The notes beneath the pieces were generated by a model, which ran no database searches, was not told where the DNA came from, and saw nothing but the letters and a program-made list of their open reading frames with translations. A stretch of DNA of 64,000 bases from NCBI RefSeq assembly GCF_030538695.1, contig NZ_JAUNTN010000015.1, positions 33,166-97,165 of the forward strand. The letters are read 5' to 3'. Source of the DNA: Paracoccus sp. (in: a-proteobacteria) (GTDB taxonomy: Bacteria; Pseudomonadota; Alphaproteobacteria; Rhodobacterales; Rhodobacteraceae). Below are positions 17,471 to 25,898 of the stretch, in pieces (within the stretch, counting starts at the first letter, position 1; each line of letters starts with the position of its first letter). A program made the translations under genes and the position numbers.

Positions 17471-18451
17471 TCAGCGGGGCCAGTGGTTCATCGCCCGGAC
17501 CAGCGCCGCAGCGATCCCCGGTTCCGTCATTGCGTGACCTGCGCCGGGGATAAGCTGCAACCGTGCCAGCGGCCAGCCCGCCGCCAGATCATAGGCCGAT
17601 TGCGGTGGACAGATCATATCGCAGCGCCCCTGCACAATCACGCCCGGCAGATGCGCCATGCGTGGCAGGTCGCGCAGCAATTGGCCTTCGTCCAGAAAAC
17701 AGCGGTTGTGGAAATAGTGACATTCCAGCCGGGCGAAGGCCCGTGCATAGCTGGCGGGTGGCATACCCATGCTGTGTTCCGCAACCGAAGCCAGTGCGTT
17801 TTCCCAGCGCGCCCAATGTTGGGCATGGGTGACTTCGGTTTGGTAATCGGTGCCAAACAAACGGCGGTGATAGGCGGCGATCATGTCACCGCGCTCATCC
17901 TCGGGGATAGGGGCGATAAACTGCGCCCACTCCTTTGGATAAAATCGTGCCGGACCTGCGGGCTGGCCATCGCTGCCATAGAACCAGTCCAGCTCTGCCT
18001 GACGGCCAAGGAAAACCCCGCGCAGGACCAGCCCCGCCACCCGTTCAGTATGGGCCTGCGCAAAGGTCAGCGCCAGCGTCGCGCCCCATGAGCCGCCGAA
18101 CAAAATCACAGGGGGCAGCGCCAACAGGTCGCAGATCAGCGCGATGTCCTGCACCAGATGCGCGGTGGTGTTGGCGGTGATCTCGGCATGGGGTGTCGAT
18201 TGTCCGCAGCCGCGCTGGTCGAACATCACCACCCGCCAGCGGTCAGGATCAAAGAACCGCCGCATTGCCGGGCTGCATCCGCCGCCCGGCCCGCCATGCA
18301 GCACGATGACCGGCTGACCCGCCGGGTTGCCGGACTGCTCCAGATAAAGCGTGTGGCCGTCCCCGACCTCAATCCGGCGCCGGTCGAAGGGTTGCGTCGC
18401 GTCATAGAGCCGCGCAGGTTCGGATTTCAGATGGCCAGCATTTTCATTCAT
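17471..18451 (-). CDS. pip: Proline iminopeptidase
   Basis: The 326-residue alpha/beta-hydrolase removes N-terminal proline from peptides in the cytoplasm. It shows [20 protein letters not shown] (oxyanion region), [11 protein letters not shown], the nucleophile elbow [10 protein letters not shown] and the catalytic His in [11 protein letters not shown] 18451 gives [19 protein letters not shown]; longer frames run upstream into the divergent ubiG promoter. It lies 50 bp from ubiG and is transcribed away from it. Confidence 0.92.
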   Translation of the reverse strand: MNENAGHLKSEPARLYDATQPFDRRRIEVGDGHTLYLEQSGNPAGQPVIVLHGGPGGGCSPAMRRFFDPDRWRVVMFDQRGCGQSTPHAEITANTTAHLVQDIALICDLLALPPVILFGGSWGATLALTFAQAHTERVAGLVLRGVFLGRQAELDWFYGSDGQPAGPARFYPKEWAQFIAPIPEDERGDMIAAYHRRLFGTDYQTEVTHAQHWARWENALASVAEHSMGMPPASYARAFARLECHYFHNRCFLDEGQLLRDLPRMAHLPGVIVQGRCDMICPPQSAYDLAAGWPLARLQLIPGAGHAMTEPGIAAALVRAMNHWPR

Positions 18452-18500
18452 GGCGCAACTATATAAGCAAGACCTGCGCTCCGCCAGAGAAGGACAGCCC

Positions 18501-19238
18501 ATGACCAGCAGCATCGACCCCGCCGAAGTCGCCAAGTTCGAGGCTATGGCCGCCGAATGGTGGTCGCCAACGGGCAAGTTCAAGCCGCTGCATATGATGA
18601 ACCCGGTGCGGCTGGACTATATCACCCACCAGATTGCTGCGGAAACGGGCCGCGACCTGACCGCGCCGCAGCCCTTTGCCGGGCTGCGTCTGCTGGATAT
18701 TGGCTGCGGGGGCGGGCTGTTGTCGGAACCGATGGCGCGGCTTGGCGCAACCGTGGTCGGGGCGGATGCGGCGGCAGCGAATATCGAAGTGGCGCGGATT
18801 CACGCGGAACAATCGGGCGTGCAGATCGACTATCGCGCCACCACCGCAGAGGCGCTGGCCGAGGTGGGTGAGGCGTTCGATGTTGTCCTTTGCCTTGAAA
18901 TCGTTGAGCATGTCGCTGATCCGCAAGCGTTCATCGACACCTGTGCGGGGTTGTTGCGGCCGGGTGGGGTGATGGTCTGTTCGACGCTGAACCGCACCGC
19001 CCGCAGTTTCGCCGCCGCCATCATCGGGGCGGAATGGGTGATGCGCTGGCTGCCGCGCGGGACGCATGAATGGTCGCGTTTCATCACCCCGGATGAACTG
19101 GCTCAGCAGATCCGCAATGCCGGGCTGGTGGTGCTGGACCGCAGCGGCATGGTTTTCACCCCGATTTCATGGGGCTGGTCGCTGTCGGACCGCGACCTGT
19201 CGGTGAATTACGCCATCACAGCCCGGCGCGAGGGCTGA
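18501..19238 (+). CDS. ubiG: Ubiquinone biosynthesis O-methyltransferase UbiG
   Basis: The 245-residue SAM-dependent methyltransferase performs both O-methylations of ubiquinone synthesis. The entry [20 protein letters not shown] and [12 protein letters not shown] is a UbiG hallmark. Motif I is [23 protein letters not shown] 18501 follows AGAAGGA; an earlier ATG at 18450 has no ribosome-binding site. Length and sequence are complete. Confidence 0.96.
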   Translation: MTSSIDPAEVAKFEAMAAEWWSPTGKFKPLHMMNPVRLDYITHQIAAETGRDLTAPQPFAGLRLLDIGCGGGLLSEPMARLGATVVGADAAAANIEVARIHAEQSGVQIDYRATTAEALAEVGEAFDVVLCLEIVEHVADPQAFIDTCAGLLRPGGVMVCSTLNRTARSFAAAIIGAEWVMRWLPRGTHEWSRFITPDELAQQIRNAGLVVLDRSGMVFTPISWGWSLSDRDLSVNYAITARREG

Positions 19239-19584
19239 AGGTCTGTTAGCCTGTATCGGCAGGGGAAGCGGTGGGCTGGCCGTCCGGTTTCCAGATGCGC
19301 AGATGCGCTTGAAGTGGTGTAAACTGGCCGCCGAATAAAGCGGACCAGACGCTATGACCAAGATTATGGCTTTGCCGTCATATTCGCAGGGGTAAGCCAT
19401 TGGCCTGCCGATCGGTCAATCGAAGCCGCTCGTTTCGACCGCATAGGGATAAGGCGCTGTTGTTGCTCTCGTTATGCTACCGCTTTCCGGTCCCGTCGGG
19501 ATGTGTCGGCTGAAACGGCAAACGGGTCAAACGCCCTTGTTGCGCCTGTGGATGGAAGCCAATGCGGATGCGATGGTGGCCCTT
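19239..19584. other. Gap after ubiG, nothing recognised
   Basis: The 346 bp hold only short frames in both directions. I see no tRNA cloverleaf, strong terminator or repeat, and could not reconstruct a decayed protein. Confidence 0.5.
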
Positions 19585-20049
19585 TTAACCTGCGTTCGCG
19601 GCATCCAGTTTCTTGCGCAATTCACGCAGCACGGGCAAGGCTCCGCGCACCTGATCGGTGCCGATATCGCGGACCATATCGCTCATCACCGGCATCATGG
19701 CGGCCAGCGCGGCATCCCGCGCGGCCCGTCCCGCCGGGCTGATCGCCACGAACTTGCGCCGGGCATCGTCCCAATCCGGGCGGATATGGATGTGACCCGC
19801 CCATTCCAGCCGTGCCAGCGTGTTGGTCATGGCGCCACGGGTGACGTGAAACGCCTGTGCCAGTTGTGCGGGGCTGCGTTCTTCGTTCACATGGGCCAGC
19901 AGGTTCAGCACCGAAAAGTGCGAAATCTGCATCCCGCGCGGCAAGGCCCGTTGCAACAGTCCACGCGCAAGCTGTTCCGAGATCAGCAATTCGGAAAACA
20001 GGCTGGCAGCCAGCGGGTCATAGAGCGATTCGGGCGAAAGTTTGTTCAT
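19585..20049 (-). CDS. MarR-family transcriptional regulator
   Basis: The 154-residue protein has a winged-helix core: SHFSVLNLLAHVNEERSPAQ, VTRGAMTNTLARLEWAGHI and the wing DWDDARRKFVAISPAGR. It overlaps the upstream nitrilase-family gene by 4 bp, so the two are coupled. Its ligand and targets are unknown; aromatic or lipophilic ligands are usual for the family. Confidence 0.88.
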   Translation of the reverse strand: MNKLSPESLYDPLAASLFSELLISEQLARGLLQRALPRGMQISHFSVLNLLAHVNEERSPAQLAQAFHVTRGAMTNTLARLEWAGHIHIRPDWDDARRKFVAISPAGRAARDAALAAMMPVMSDMVRDIGTDQVRGALPVLRELRKKLDAANAG

Positions 20050-20936
20050 TGTGGCAGGTCTTGGGGCGCGATAAAGGCGCGGGTCTGGTCAAGGGCGGGA
20101 ATGTGGGATCGTGCCTCTTTTACCGCCCTCAGGTCAAGGTCGGTCAGCATCACACCCGGCGTTGCCCCCGCATCGGCCAGCACCTTGCCCCAAGGGTCAA
20201 CCGCCAGTGCGTGACCATAGCTTTCGCGGGGTGCGGCGCTGGCACCATCGCGCAGCGGATGTCGCCCGGTCTGCGCTGCCGCCAGCACGAAACAGCCGGT
20301 CTCGATTGCGCGGGCGCGTAGCAGCGTATGCCAATGCGCCGCCCCGGTCAGAGGGTGAAACGCCGCCGGGATCAGCAAAATCTGCGCTCCTGCTTGCGCA
20401 AGGCTGCGATAAAGATGTGGAAAACGCAGATCGTAGCAGATGGTTAACCCCAAGGATGCGCCGCCCGGCCCTTGTGCCAGCACCGCGCGGTCGCCGGGCT
20501 GGTAACGGGCCGATTCGCGGATGCTCTGCCCGCCGGGAAGGTCCACGTCGAACATATGGATCTTGTCGTAACGTGCAGTGATCCGGCCCGTCGGGTCGAT
20601 CAGGAAGCTGCGGTTGACGAAGGGCGGTTGCCCCGCGGCCTGATGATCCGCCCGCAACAGCAGCGAGCCGATGGCCAGCCATATCCCATGCCGCGCCGCG
20701 GCCTGCCGCAGCCCGGCAAGCGTCGGGTTGCTATCCTCGGGGTGCAGCAAATCCGGCAGACGCCCGGTCTCAGGCGTCAGCAGATTTGTTGCCTCGGGTG
20801 TCAGCACAAGCTGCGCACCCCCTGCTGCCGCCTGTGCGATGCTCTCCTGCGTCAAGGCAAGATTGGCTGCCATATCGTCCGAGACGCAAAGCTGCGCCAG
20901 CGCCACCCGCAACACCTCACCTTGCCCCTGTTCCAT
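20046..20936 (-). CDS. Carbon-nitrogen hydrolase, Nit family
   Basis: The 296-residue nitrilase-superfamily amidase has the Glu-Lys-Cys triad in LVLTPEATNLL, YDKIHMFDVDLP and LGLTICYDLRFPHLYRSL. The Nit1/Nit2-like order and the HWHTLLRARAIETGCFVLAA segment point to an omega-amidase or deaminated-glutathione amidase. The 3-bp distance from grxC fits the latter, glutathione-linked role. Start ATG 20936 is preceded by the grxC stop. Confidence 0.88.
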   Translation of the reverse strand: MEQGQGEVLRVALAQLCVSDDMAANLALTQESIAQAAAGGAQLVLTPEATNLLTPETGRLPDLLHPEDSNPTLAGLRQAAARHGIWLAIGSLLLRADHQAAGQPPFVNRSFLIDPTGRITARYDKIHMFDVDLPGGQSIRESARYQPGDRAVLAQGPGGASLGLTICYDLRFPHLYRSLAQAGAQILLIPAAFHPLTGAAHWHTLLRARAIETGCFVLAAAQTGRHPLRDGASAAPRESYGHALAVDPWGKVLADAGATPGVMLTDLDLRAVKEARSHIPALDQTRAFIAPQDLPQ

Positions 20937-20939
20937 GGA

Positions 20940-21197
20940 TCAGGCGGCCAGAAGGGCGTCCAGCTTGCCCTGTGCGTCCAGTGCGTGCAGGTCGTCGCTG
21001 CCGCCGATGCCTTTGTCGTCAATGAAAATCTGCGGCACGGTGCGGCGGCCATTCGCGCGGGCCGTCATCGCATCGCGCAGGGAAGGATCACGCGACACGT
21101 CGATTTCGGTGTAAGTGACATTCTTGCTTTGCAGCAAAGTCTTGGCCCGCTTACAATAGGGGCAGGTCGGTGTGGTGTAGATCTCAACTTTTGCCAT
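20940..21197 (-). CDS. grxC: Glutaredoxin 3
   Basis: The 85-residue glutaredoxin has the dithiol active site TCPYCKRAKTLL, the cis-Pro region GRRTVPQIFIDDKGIGGSDD and no signal peptide. It uses glutathione to reduce disulfides and mixed disulfides in the cytoplasm. It lies between comF and the Nit-family gene in one direction, an order common in Rhodobacteraceae. Confidence 0.95.
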   Translation of the reverse strand: MAKVEIYTTPTCPYCKRAKTLLQSKNVTYTEIDVSRDPSLRDAMTARANGRRTVPQIFIDDKGIGGSDDLHALDAQGKLDALLAA

Positions 21198-21232
21198 GAT
21201 GCTTTCCGTTCTGGTGTTGCGTTACCCTCTGT

Positions 21233-21982
21233 CTAGTTGTCCTTGACCGCCCGCGCCAGCACCGCGACCGTCACCGGGCCAAGACCCGCCATGCGCAGCG
21301 TCCGCGTCGCCTCGGACATGGTTGCGCCCGAGGCCATCACGTCGTCGATCAGCAGCACCGGCCGCCCCGCCAACCGCTGCGCCGCGACCCGTGGCACGGT
21401 AAAGGCACGGTCCATGTTTTGCCGCCGGTCCTCGGCCGAGCGATGCCCCTGTGGCAGAGTGTTGCGGGCGCGGCGCAGCGCCAGCGGTTCATGGGCGAGG
21501 CCAAGGCTGCGGGCCACCATATGCGACATCAATTCCGCCTGATTATACTTGCGCCGCAGCAGCCTGCGCGGGTGCAGCGGTATCGGAATTACCACGCTGC
21601 CGGGGTCGGTTCCATGCAGGGCTTGCGCCAGCCAGCGCCCCATCAGCGGCCCAAGGTCGGGCCGGTCGCCGTGTTTCAGCGCCAGCACCATGCGTTTGGC
21701 GCTGCCGTCATAGATGGTTGCGGCCCTTGCGCCGTCCCATGCTGGTGGTGAGATCAGGCAATCGTCGCATAGCGCGTCCCGCGCCACCTCTCCGGCGTCG
21801 GGCAGAGGTGCCGCGCAGCCCCGGCAGGTGCTGCGGGTGATAAAGTGCATGTCTGACCAGCAGGCTGGGCAGAGCGCCCCATCCCCCGCCACGCCTTCGG
21901 CGCAGCAAGGGCATTGTGGCGGGTAAAGCACGCGCAAGGCGCCTTTCAACATCAGCCGAAACGGGGTAGAGGCAATGCCCAT
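21233..21982 (-). CDS. comF: ComF-family phosphoribosyltransferase-like protein
   Basis: The protein has an N-terminal zinc-finger-like region (YPPQCPCCAEGVAGDGALCPAC, with CAAP and CDDC further on). A type I phosphoribosyltransferase domain follows, with the PRPP loop VLLIDDVMASGATM. ComF proteins act in DNA uptake in competent bacteria; elsewhere the role is less clear. ATG 21982 is chosen over an upstream TTG; ATG 21952 is a further option. Its start codon overlaps that of the divergent methyltransferase gene. Confidence 0.9.
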   Translation of the reverse strand: MGIASTPFRLMLKGALRVLYPPQCPCCAEGVAGDGALCPACWSDMHFITRSTCRGCAAPLPDAGEVARDALCDDCLISPPAWDGARAATIYDGSAKRMVLALKHGDRPDLGPLMGRWLAQALHGTDPGSVVIPIPLHPRRLLRRKYNQAELMSHMVARSLGLAHEPLALRRARNTLPQGHRSAEDRRQNMDRAFTVPRVAAQRLAGRPVLLIDDVMASGATMSEATRTLRMAGLGPVTVAVLARAVKDN

Positions 21983-22811
21983 GACTTCCGATCCCAAAAC
22001 CTTACCATTGATCGACCGGCCTGCCCTGAGCAGGAATCGCGCCCGCGCCCTGCGCCTTGGGCTGGCGGATTTCCTGCACCGAATCGCCGGTGACGAGATT
22101 CACTTTAGACTCGAAGAGATTAACAGAAGGTTTACCGACACCGCCGTTATCAGCGGTTTTCCTGAAATCTGGTCAGAAATCTTCCCACAGGCGCGTCAAT
22201 TGCACGATGATGACGTGCTGGACCTTGCCCCGGCAAGCCTTGATCTGGTGATTCACGCGCTGGCGCTGCATCAGTCCAATGATCCGGTCGGGCAGATGGT
22301 GCAGGCGGCTCGCGCCCTGCGCCCGGACGGGCTGTTCATCGGGGTGGTTCTTGGAGGCGAAACGCTGGCCGGGCTGCGCGATGCGCTGCGTCGGGCCGAG
22401 GCTGAAATGACCGGAGGGTTGTCGCCGCGCAGCTTGCCGATGGCTGAAATCCGTGACTGGGGCGGGCTGCTGGGCCGGGCCGGGCTGGCACTGCCGGTGG
22501 CGGATCAGATCAGCCAGAAGGTCAGCTATCGTGACCTTCCGCATCTGGCACGAGATCTGCGGGCGATGGGGGAAACCAACGCGCTGACGGCCCGGCTGCG
22601 CAGCCTGTCGCGACGGGCGATTTTCACCCGTGCGGGTGAAATCATGGCCCGCGAGCAGGCTGATGTGAACGATCCGGCGCGGATCAGCGTTACCTATGAG
22701 ATGATTTTCCTGACCGGCTGGTCTCCGGCCGATAACCAGCAAAAGCCGCTGCGGCCGGGGTCGGCAACGACCTCTTTGGCCGAGGCGCTGAATAGCCAGA
22801 GCAAACCATGA
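21981..22811 (+). CDS. SAM-dependent methyltransferase-fold protein, NDUFAF5/BioC-like
   Basis: The 276-residue protein matches the alphaproteobacterial NDUFAF5-like group: IDRPALSRNRARAL, DLVIHALALHQSNDPVGQM, RALRPDGLFIGVVLGGETL and the tail FLTGWSP...KPLRPGSATTSL. The usual glycine-rich motif I (DxGxGxG) is not recognisable, so SAM binding may be altered or lost. ATG 21981 is 8 bp after GAGG; ATG 21975 is too close. It overlaps hemH by 4 bp. Confidence 0.82.
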   Translation: MTSDPKTLPLIDRPALSRNRARALRLGLADFLHRIAGDEIHFRLEEINRRFTDTAVISGFPEIWSEIFPQARQLHDDDVLDLAPASLDLVIHALALHQSNDPVGQMVQAARALRPDGLFIGVVLGGETLAGLRDALRRAEAEMTGGLSPRSLPMAEIRDWGGLLGRAGLALPVADQISQKVSYRDLPHLARDLRAMGETNALTARLRSLSRRAIFTRAGEIMAREQADVNDPARISVTYEMIFLTGWSPADNQQKPLRPGSATTSLAEALNSQSKP

Positions 22812-23830
22812 TCCATCTTCCTGCTGACCATCCGAAACTGCCCGCCCGCAAGATTGGGGTGCTGATTGCCAATCTTGGCACGCCGGATAACTATGATTAC
22901 TGGTCGATGCGCCGCTATCTGAATGAGTTTCTGTCGGATAAAAGGGTGATCGACTATCCGGCGTGGAAATGGCAACCGATCCTGCAAGGGATCATCCTGA
23001 CCAAGCGGCCATTTACGTCGGGCGCGAATTACAAGCTGATCTGGAACCATGAGGCGGGGGAAAGCCCGCTGATGACGATTACGAAGGCGCAGACCGCCCG
23101 CATCGCCGAGGCTGCTGCCGCGCGTTGGGGCGACCGGGTGATGGTCGATTTTTGTATGCGTTATGGGAACCCCTCGACCCCTGATGTGCTGGATCGGATG
23201 GTCAGGGCAGGGTGTGACCGGATCGTGTTCCTGCCGCTTTATCCGCAATATGCCGGGGCAACGACGGCGACGGCCAATGACCAGTTGTTCCGGGCGCTGA
23301 TGACGCAAAAGGCGCAACCTGCCGTGCGCACGGTTCCGGCCTATTTCGACCGTCCCGACTATATCGAGGCGCTGGCGCAATCGGTGTTGCGCAAGCTGAA
23401 TGGTCACCGTCCGCAAAAGCTGGTCGCCAGCTATCACGGGATGCCGCGCCGCTATCTGATGGAAGGCGACCCGTATCATTGCCAATGCCAAAAAACCACG
23501 CGCCTGCTGCGCGAGCGGCTTGGCTGGCCCGAAGATGCCATCGACACCACCTTCCAGTCGGTGTTCGGGTCCGAGGAATGGCTGCGCCCCTATACGGTTG
23601 AGCATGTGGCCGATCTGGCACAGCGCGGCATCACCGATATTGCCGTGATTTCCCCCGCTTTTGCAGCCGATTGCATCGAAACGCTGGAGGAAATCAACGG
23701 CGAGATCCGCCACGCCTTCGAGGATGCGGGCGGTCAGCAATTCATCTATATCCCCTGCCTGAATGACGATCAGGCGCATATCGACACGCTGGTTTCGGTG
23801 ATTGCCGAGAACCTTGCGGGCTGGGTGTAA
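22808..23830 (+). CDS. hemH: Ferrochelatase
   Basis: The 340-residue enzyme inserts ferrous iron into protoporphyrin IX to finish haem. Signatures are IGVLIANLGTPDNYDYWSMR, VDFCMRYGNPSTPD, the catalytic His in LVASYHGMPRRYLMEGDPY and LAQRGITDIAVISPAFAADC. HCQCQKTTRLL lies between. It starts inside the previous gene's stop (ATGA). Confidence 0.97.
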   Translation: MIHLPADHPKLPARKIGVLIANLGTPDNYDYWSMRRYLNEFLSDKRVIDYPAWKWQPILQGIILTKRPFTSGANYKLIWNHEAGESPLMTITKAQTARIAEAAAARWGDRVMVDFCMRYGNPSTPDVLDRMVRAGCDRIVFLPLYPQYAGATTATANDQLFRALMTQKAQPAVRTVPAYFDRPDYIEALAQSVLRKLNGHRPQKLVASYHGMPRRYLMEGDPYHCQCQKTTRLLRERLGWPEDAIDTTFQSVFGSEEWLRPYTVEHVADLAQRGITDIAVISPAFAADCIETLEEINGEIRHAFEDAGGQQFIYIPCLNDDQAHIDTLVSVIAENLAGWV

Positions 23831-23843
23831 AAGAAATCCGGCT

Positions 23844-23861
23844 GGCGGTTTTCAGACCGCC
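23844..23861 (+). terminator. Hairpin after hemH
   Basis: GGCGGT-TTTCAG-ACCGCC lies 14 bp after the hemH stop. It has no T-run, so termination there is uncertain. Confidence 0.4.
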
Positions 23862-23923
23862 GCCGGGGTGCCGGGCGGCTGAACAGTCTTGATTTCAGCT
23901 TGGCGGATGCGCATGATTTTGCG

Positions 23924-24009
23924 TCCGTGATGTGGTGTCGCCCGATTGGAAAAGGTTGCTTGCCGTATGGGGAGGCGATGTTGGTTCAATTCCAACCCTG
24001 CATCACGGA
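23924..24009 (+). other. Structured intergenic segment with a tRNA-like T-arm
   Basis: TCCGTGATG (23924-23932) pairs with CATCACGGA (24001-24009). Inside lies GTTGG-TTCAATT-CCAAC (23980-23996), which matches a tRNA T-arm, and TCGCC/GGCGA can also pair. Four extra bases separate the T-arm from the closing stem and I see no proper anticodon arm. It is therefore not a normal tRNA; a small RNA or tRNA-derived remnant is possible. The rest of 23862-24097 shows nothing. Confidence 0.35.
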
Positions 24010-24097
24010 CAGTTTTGGCTTCGCGGCGATCCCAAAATATCCGCCCGTGCGGATGACGAAAGCCCCGCGCAGGCAGGGCCTTCGTTAAGGTTGCCGG

Positions 24098-24613
24098 TTA
24101 CGGGCGCAGAATCACCGGGGTGCCGACGGGAACCATGGCAAAGATGTCCTCGATTTCCTTGTCGGTCACAGCGATGCAGCCCACCGTCCAGTCGCGCTTT
24201 TGTTTGGCCAGCACGTTGCCCTCGGGGCCACGACCGTGAATCATGATGTCACTGCCGGCGCTGATGCCGTAGGGTTCTGCTGCAGCGCGATCCAGCGGGT
24301 TGGGATAAGAAATCCCAAGCGACAGGTGATAGCGGCTGTTCGGGTTCAGCCGGTCGATATAATAAATGCCTTCGGGCGTTTTGCCGTCACCCTCGAACTG
24401 CTTATGGCCGACGGGATTGGTGCCAAGTCCGACCTGATATGCCTTCACAACCTGATTGCCGCTGAGCAGATACATCTCACGCTTGCCCTTTTCGATCACC
24501 ACCTGAGTGATCGGGGGGCCGTCATAAGTCTTGAACTTGCTCGGCGGTGCGCCGCAGGACGCCACAACAGCCACCAGAATTGTCGCCGCGAGGGCGCGCA
24601 TTGCTCGAATCAT
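24098..24613 (-). CDS. L,D-transpeptidase family lipoprotein (YkuD domain)
   Basis: The 171-residue protein has a lipoprotein signal (MIRAMRALAATILVAVVASC, lipobox VASC). A YkuD domain follows, with VVIEKGKREMYLLSGNQVVK, IMIHGRGPEGN and the Cys motif DWTVGCIAVTDKE. YkuD enzymes form 3-3 crosslinks or anchor lipoproteins to peptidoglycan. The usual SHGC(I/V)R motif is altered here to TVGCIAV. ATG 24613 has GAGG 8 bp upstream; a GTG at 24637 is less likely. Confidence 0.87.
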   Translation of the reverse strand: MIRAMRALAATILVAVVASCGAPPSKFKTYDGPPITQVVIEKGKREMYLLSGNQVVKAYQVGLGTNPVGHKQFEGDGKTPEGIYYIDRLNPNSRYHLSLGISYPNPLDRAAAEPYGISAGSDIMIHGRGPEGNVLAKQKRDWTVGCIAVTDKEIEDIFAMVPVGTPVILRP

Positions 24614-24671
24614 CTCTGCCTCATTATTGCTGTTCACGCAATTTAGCAGGGAATTACCACGAAACCGTTAA

Positions 24672-25898
24672 TCAGGCCAGATTTCGGCGCAGGCTGGCGA
24701 CAATTTCCACATGCGCCGACCAGCGGAACTGATCGACGGCGAGAATCTGATCCAGAACATAGCCGCCTTGGGTCAGAATCCGGCAATCGCGGGCAAAAGT
24801 TACCGGATCGCAAGACACAAACCCCACGCGCGGCACTTGGCTGGCAGCAATTTCGCGGGCTTGTGCCTCGGCCCCGGCGCGGGGCGGGTCGATCACGATG
24901 GCGTCATAATGGTTCAATTCGTCCGCCATCAGCGGGCGTTTGGCAAGGTCGCGCGATTCGGTCGTGACCCGCCGCAGTCCTTTGGTCTGCCGCCAGCCTG
25001 CATCCAGTGCGGCCAAGGGTTCGGGCAAGCCCTCGACGGCGTGGACCTCGGCTTGCTCGGCCAGTGGCAGGGTAAAGGTGCCGCAGCCTGCGAACAGATC
25101 GACGATCCGGGCCGCATCCCCGACGGCATGGCGCACGGCGGCCAACAGCGCGGCCTCGCCCTCGGCCGTGGCTTGCAGGAAAGCACCGGGAGGCGGCGTG
25201 ACCTGCGCCCGGCCAAAGACCTGCGCGGGCGGGCGGCGGGTCAGCGGTGTGTCGCCCCACACCAGCCGCGCCCAATCCTGTTCCGCAGCCAGCGCCGCCA
25301 TATCTTGCAACAGCGCCGCATCTGCCGGTTTGCCGCCGCGCACGGACAGATCCAGCCCGGCGGCGCTGTCCGTCACCACCACCGATAATTCCCCCTGACG
25401 TGATGCCCCAATCCCCGCCATGGCCCGCAGCGCAGGCAGCGCCGCCTGAATCCGGGGGCGGATCACCGGGCAGTCGCTGACATCAATCACCTGATCCGAG
25501 GCCCGTGCGTGAAACCCTGCCAGCGCCCCCTTTTTCGTGCGCCGCACCGAGATCACCGCCCGCCTGCGTGAGCGTTCGGGCGAAGTCTGCACGGTGGCGA
25601 CCTGCGCCGTGATTCCCTGCGCGGCCAGTGCGGTCTCGATCACCCCGGCCTTCCAGCGGGCGACGAAATCATCGCTGGCGTGTTGGAGCTGACAGCCGCC
25701 GCAGGCGCTGTAATGTGGGCAGGCCGGGCGCACCCGCTGCGGTGAGGGTGTCAGGATACGCGGGGCAGCAATGCGACCATCTGCAATTGCCCTGTCGATC
25801 ACCTCGCCGGGCAGGGTCAGCGGCACCAGAACCCGACCGTCCGGGCCGTCAGTCACGCCATCGCCCCGACGGCCAAGCCGTTGAATCGTCAGCGTCAT
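24672..25898 (-). CDS. Class I SAM-dependent RNA m5U methyltransferase (RlmD/TrmA family)
   Basis: The 408-residue protein has a TRAM-like start (MTLTIQRLGRRGDGVTD), an iron-sulfur Cys set (CPHYSACGGCQLQH), motif I VDLFAGCGTFTLPLAEQA and the catalytic Cys region VGFVSCDPVTFARDC. Members methylate uridine at C5 in 23S rRNA or tRNA; the target here cannot be read from sequence. It is the last gene of a five-gene run and overlaps the ABC exporter gene by 4 bp. Confidence 0.92.
   Translation of the reverse strand: MTLTIQRLGRRGDGVTDGPDGRVLVPLTLPGEVIDRAIADGRIAAPRILTPSPQRVRPACPHYSACGGCQLQHASDDFVARWKAGVIETALAAQGITAQVATVQTSPERSRRRAVISVRRTKKGALAGFHARASDQVIDVSDCPVIRPRIQAALPALRAMAGIGASRQGELSVVVTDSAAGLDLSVRGGKPADAALLQDMAALAAEQDWARLVWGDTPLTRRPPAQVFGRAQVTPPPGAFLQATAEGEAALLAAVRHAVGDAARIVDLFAGCGTFTLPLAEQAEVHAVEGLPEPLAALDAGWRQTKGLRRVTTESRDLAKRPLMADELNHYDAIVIDPPRAGAEAQAREIAASQVPRVGFVSCDPVTFARDCRILTQGGYVLDQILAVDQFRWSAHVEIVASLRRNLA

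Noticed and set aside
23924-24009. A functional tRNA gene
   Set aside because: The T-arm is good, but the closing stem is displaced by four bases and no anticodon arm of correct size was found.
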